Of a stretch of 25,291 bases of DNA, positions 24,383 to 25,291 are shown piece after piece (within the stretch, counting starts at the first letter, position 1; the number at the start of each line of letters is the position of its first letter). Under the pieces are notes generated by a model. It ran no database searches, was not told where the DNA came from, and was given only the letters and a program-made list of their open reading frames with translations. The DNA is taken from positions 1 through 25,291 of IMG/VR virus record IMGVR_UViG_3300044516_001432. One strand, written 5' to 3'. The stretch is from a virus. The translations under genes and the position numbers were made by a program.

Positions 24383-25291
24383 ATGAATAAGAATTTTGAT
24401 TACTTAGGGAACACATTTCAGCTACAACTTTTAAACCAAATTATTGTAGACAAAGAGTTCTCTACCACAATTATGGACGTAATTGAGAGCTCATATTTTG
24501 ATAACAAATACTTTAAAATCATCTTACAGATGGTTAAGGAGTATCACAAAAAATATGAATCTACTCCCAACTTTGAAACTCTTGAGCAGATTGTTAAATC
24601 TGAAATAACTCAAGAACTTGTTGCCAAGATTGTCTTGGACACATTAAAACAAATCAAAGATGCTCCCGATGAGGGAACATTATTTGTTCAAGAAAAAGCC
24701 TTGAAATTCTGTAAACAACAAGAACTTCAAAAGGCGATGGACAGAGCCCAAAAAATTATTAATGAAGGAGATTTTGAATCTTATGATAAAGTTGAAGGAC
24801 TTGTTCGTGAGGCATTACAGGTTGGAGAAAGAGACACGGGAATTACCGATATCTTCTCTAACTTGGATACAGTTTTGGATGAGGATTATAGACATCCAAT
24901 TCCAATGGGAATACCAGGAATTGATAAATTGTTAAAAGGTGGTTTGGCAAAAGGTGAGATTGGTGTTATCCTTGCTCCAACTGGAGTAGGTAAGACAACA
25001 ATTTTAACTAAGATTGCCAACACCGCATTTAACTTGGGTTATAACGTTCTTCAAATTTTCTTTGAGGACAACCCGAAGATTGTTCAAAGAAAACATTTTA
25101 CCCTTTGGACAGGAATTGCTCCCGATAACTTGGTTCAACATAAAGAAGAAGTTATGGGAAAAATTGAGCAAATCAAAGAGACAATGAAAAATGAATTGGT
25201 GTTAAAAAAATTACCATCGGATTCAATGACAATGTCTCAAATTAAAAACCAAGTAAGAAAAATGATTGCTGATGGAAACAAATTGGATTTG
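24383..25291 (+). CDS. Replicative DNA helicase, DnaB/gp41-like (3' end outside window)
   Basis: The first 303 residues of a hexameric replicative helicase are visible; the frame is still open at the window end. Residues 1-130 look like the DnaB N-terminal helical domain (YLGNTFQLQLLNQIIVDKEF). A linker with RHPIPMGIPGIDKLLKGGLA leads into the RecA-like motor with Walker A APTGVGKT at 198-205, followed by NVLQIFFEDNP, where the conserved Glu of motif H1a is expected. It would unwind the fork ahead of the phage polymerase. The ATG is preceded by GGGGAG 12 bases upstream, one of the few Shine-Dalgarno-like stretches in the window, though the spacing is long. A TATTTAATA variant of the promoter octamer lies near 24350. 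Confidence 0.88.
   Translation, partial: MNKNFDYLGNTFQLQLLNQIIVDKEFSTTIMDVIESSYFDNKYFKIILQMVKEYHKKYESTPNFETLEQIVKSEITQELVAKIVLDTLKQIKDAPDEGTLFVQEKALKFCKQQELQKAMDRAQKIINEGDFESYDKVEGLVREALQVGERDTGITDIFSNLDTVLDEDYRHPIPMGIPGIDKLLKGGLAKGEIGVILAPTGVGKTTILTKIANTAFNLGYNVLQIFFEDNPKIVQRKHFTLWTGIAPDNLVQHKEEVMGKIEQIKETMKNELVLKKLPSDSMTMSQIKNQVRKMIADGNKLDL

Noticed and set aside
1-25291. Reassigned TGA stop codon
   Set aside because: None of the 15 gene stops I read is TGA (12 TAA, 3 TAG), but no gene has an in-frame TGA either, and TGA avoidance as a stop is easily explained by AT-rich composition and small numbers.
1-25291. tRNA genes, CRISPR arrays, insertion sequences, diversity-generating retroelement
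   Set aside because: No cloverleaf-like GTTCRANNC segments in gaps, no regular spaced repeats, no transposase or reverse transcriptase motifs were seen, and the gaps are too short to hold most of these.

Overview
This window is a 25.3-kb piece of a T4-like contractile-tailed phage (myovirus) genome. It is AT-rich (about one third G+C by eye), and every gene lies on the + strand with almost no spacer DNA. Several things suggest a Bacteroidetes (Flavobacteriia-like) host. Most starts lack a Shine-Dalgarno sequence and follow A/T-rich leaders. One promoter before the SSB gene fits the Bacteroidetes TTTG / TAnnTTTG pattern. The host call is an inference; the T4-like call rests on recognisable protein families.

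The left part (1-19888) is the tail and baseplate module. In order it holds the 3' end of the tail sheath gene (gp18-like), a small HAD-like phosphatase-type protein, the tail tube (gp19-like), and a gp26-like baseplate/tape-measure chaperone. The last of these overlaps a short +1-frame extension in the position of T4 gene 51. Then come a probable tape measure protein (gp29-like position), a 1644-residue baseplate protein carrying an OmpA-like domain, a gp53-like wedge protein, and a 2419-residue baseplate hub protein with a gp27-like domain, a lysozyme-like segment that appears to lack its catalytic Glu, and an IPT/TIG domain. The last three genes overlap at stop/start and are probably translationally coupled.

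A short middle part (19889-20880) has two unrecognised small genes (74 and 221 residues) and ends in a good rho-independent terminator.

The right part (20876-25291) is the replication/recombination module: ssDNA-binding protein (gp32 role), UvsX/RecA-like recombinase, RNase H-type 5'-3' exonuclease, an unrecognised 143-residue protein, and the 5' part of a DnaB-type replicative helicase (gp41 role) cut by the window end.

The octamer TATTTATA, the reverse complement of the T4 late promoter box, occurs 12-32 nt upstream of five gene starts and is a candidate phage promoter element. No tRNA, CRISPR array, insertion sequence or minus-strand gene was seen. No gene-free stretch exceeds 300 bases; the longest is 127 bp (3882-4008). 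The most interesting points are the probable programmed +1 frameshift at 5294-5300, the TATTTATA element, and the two unusual cell-wall-related domains built into giant baseplate proteins.
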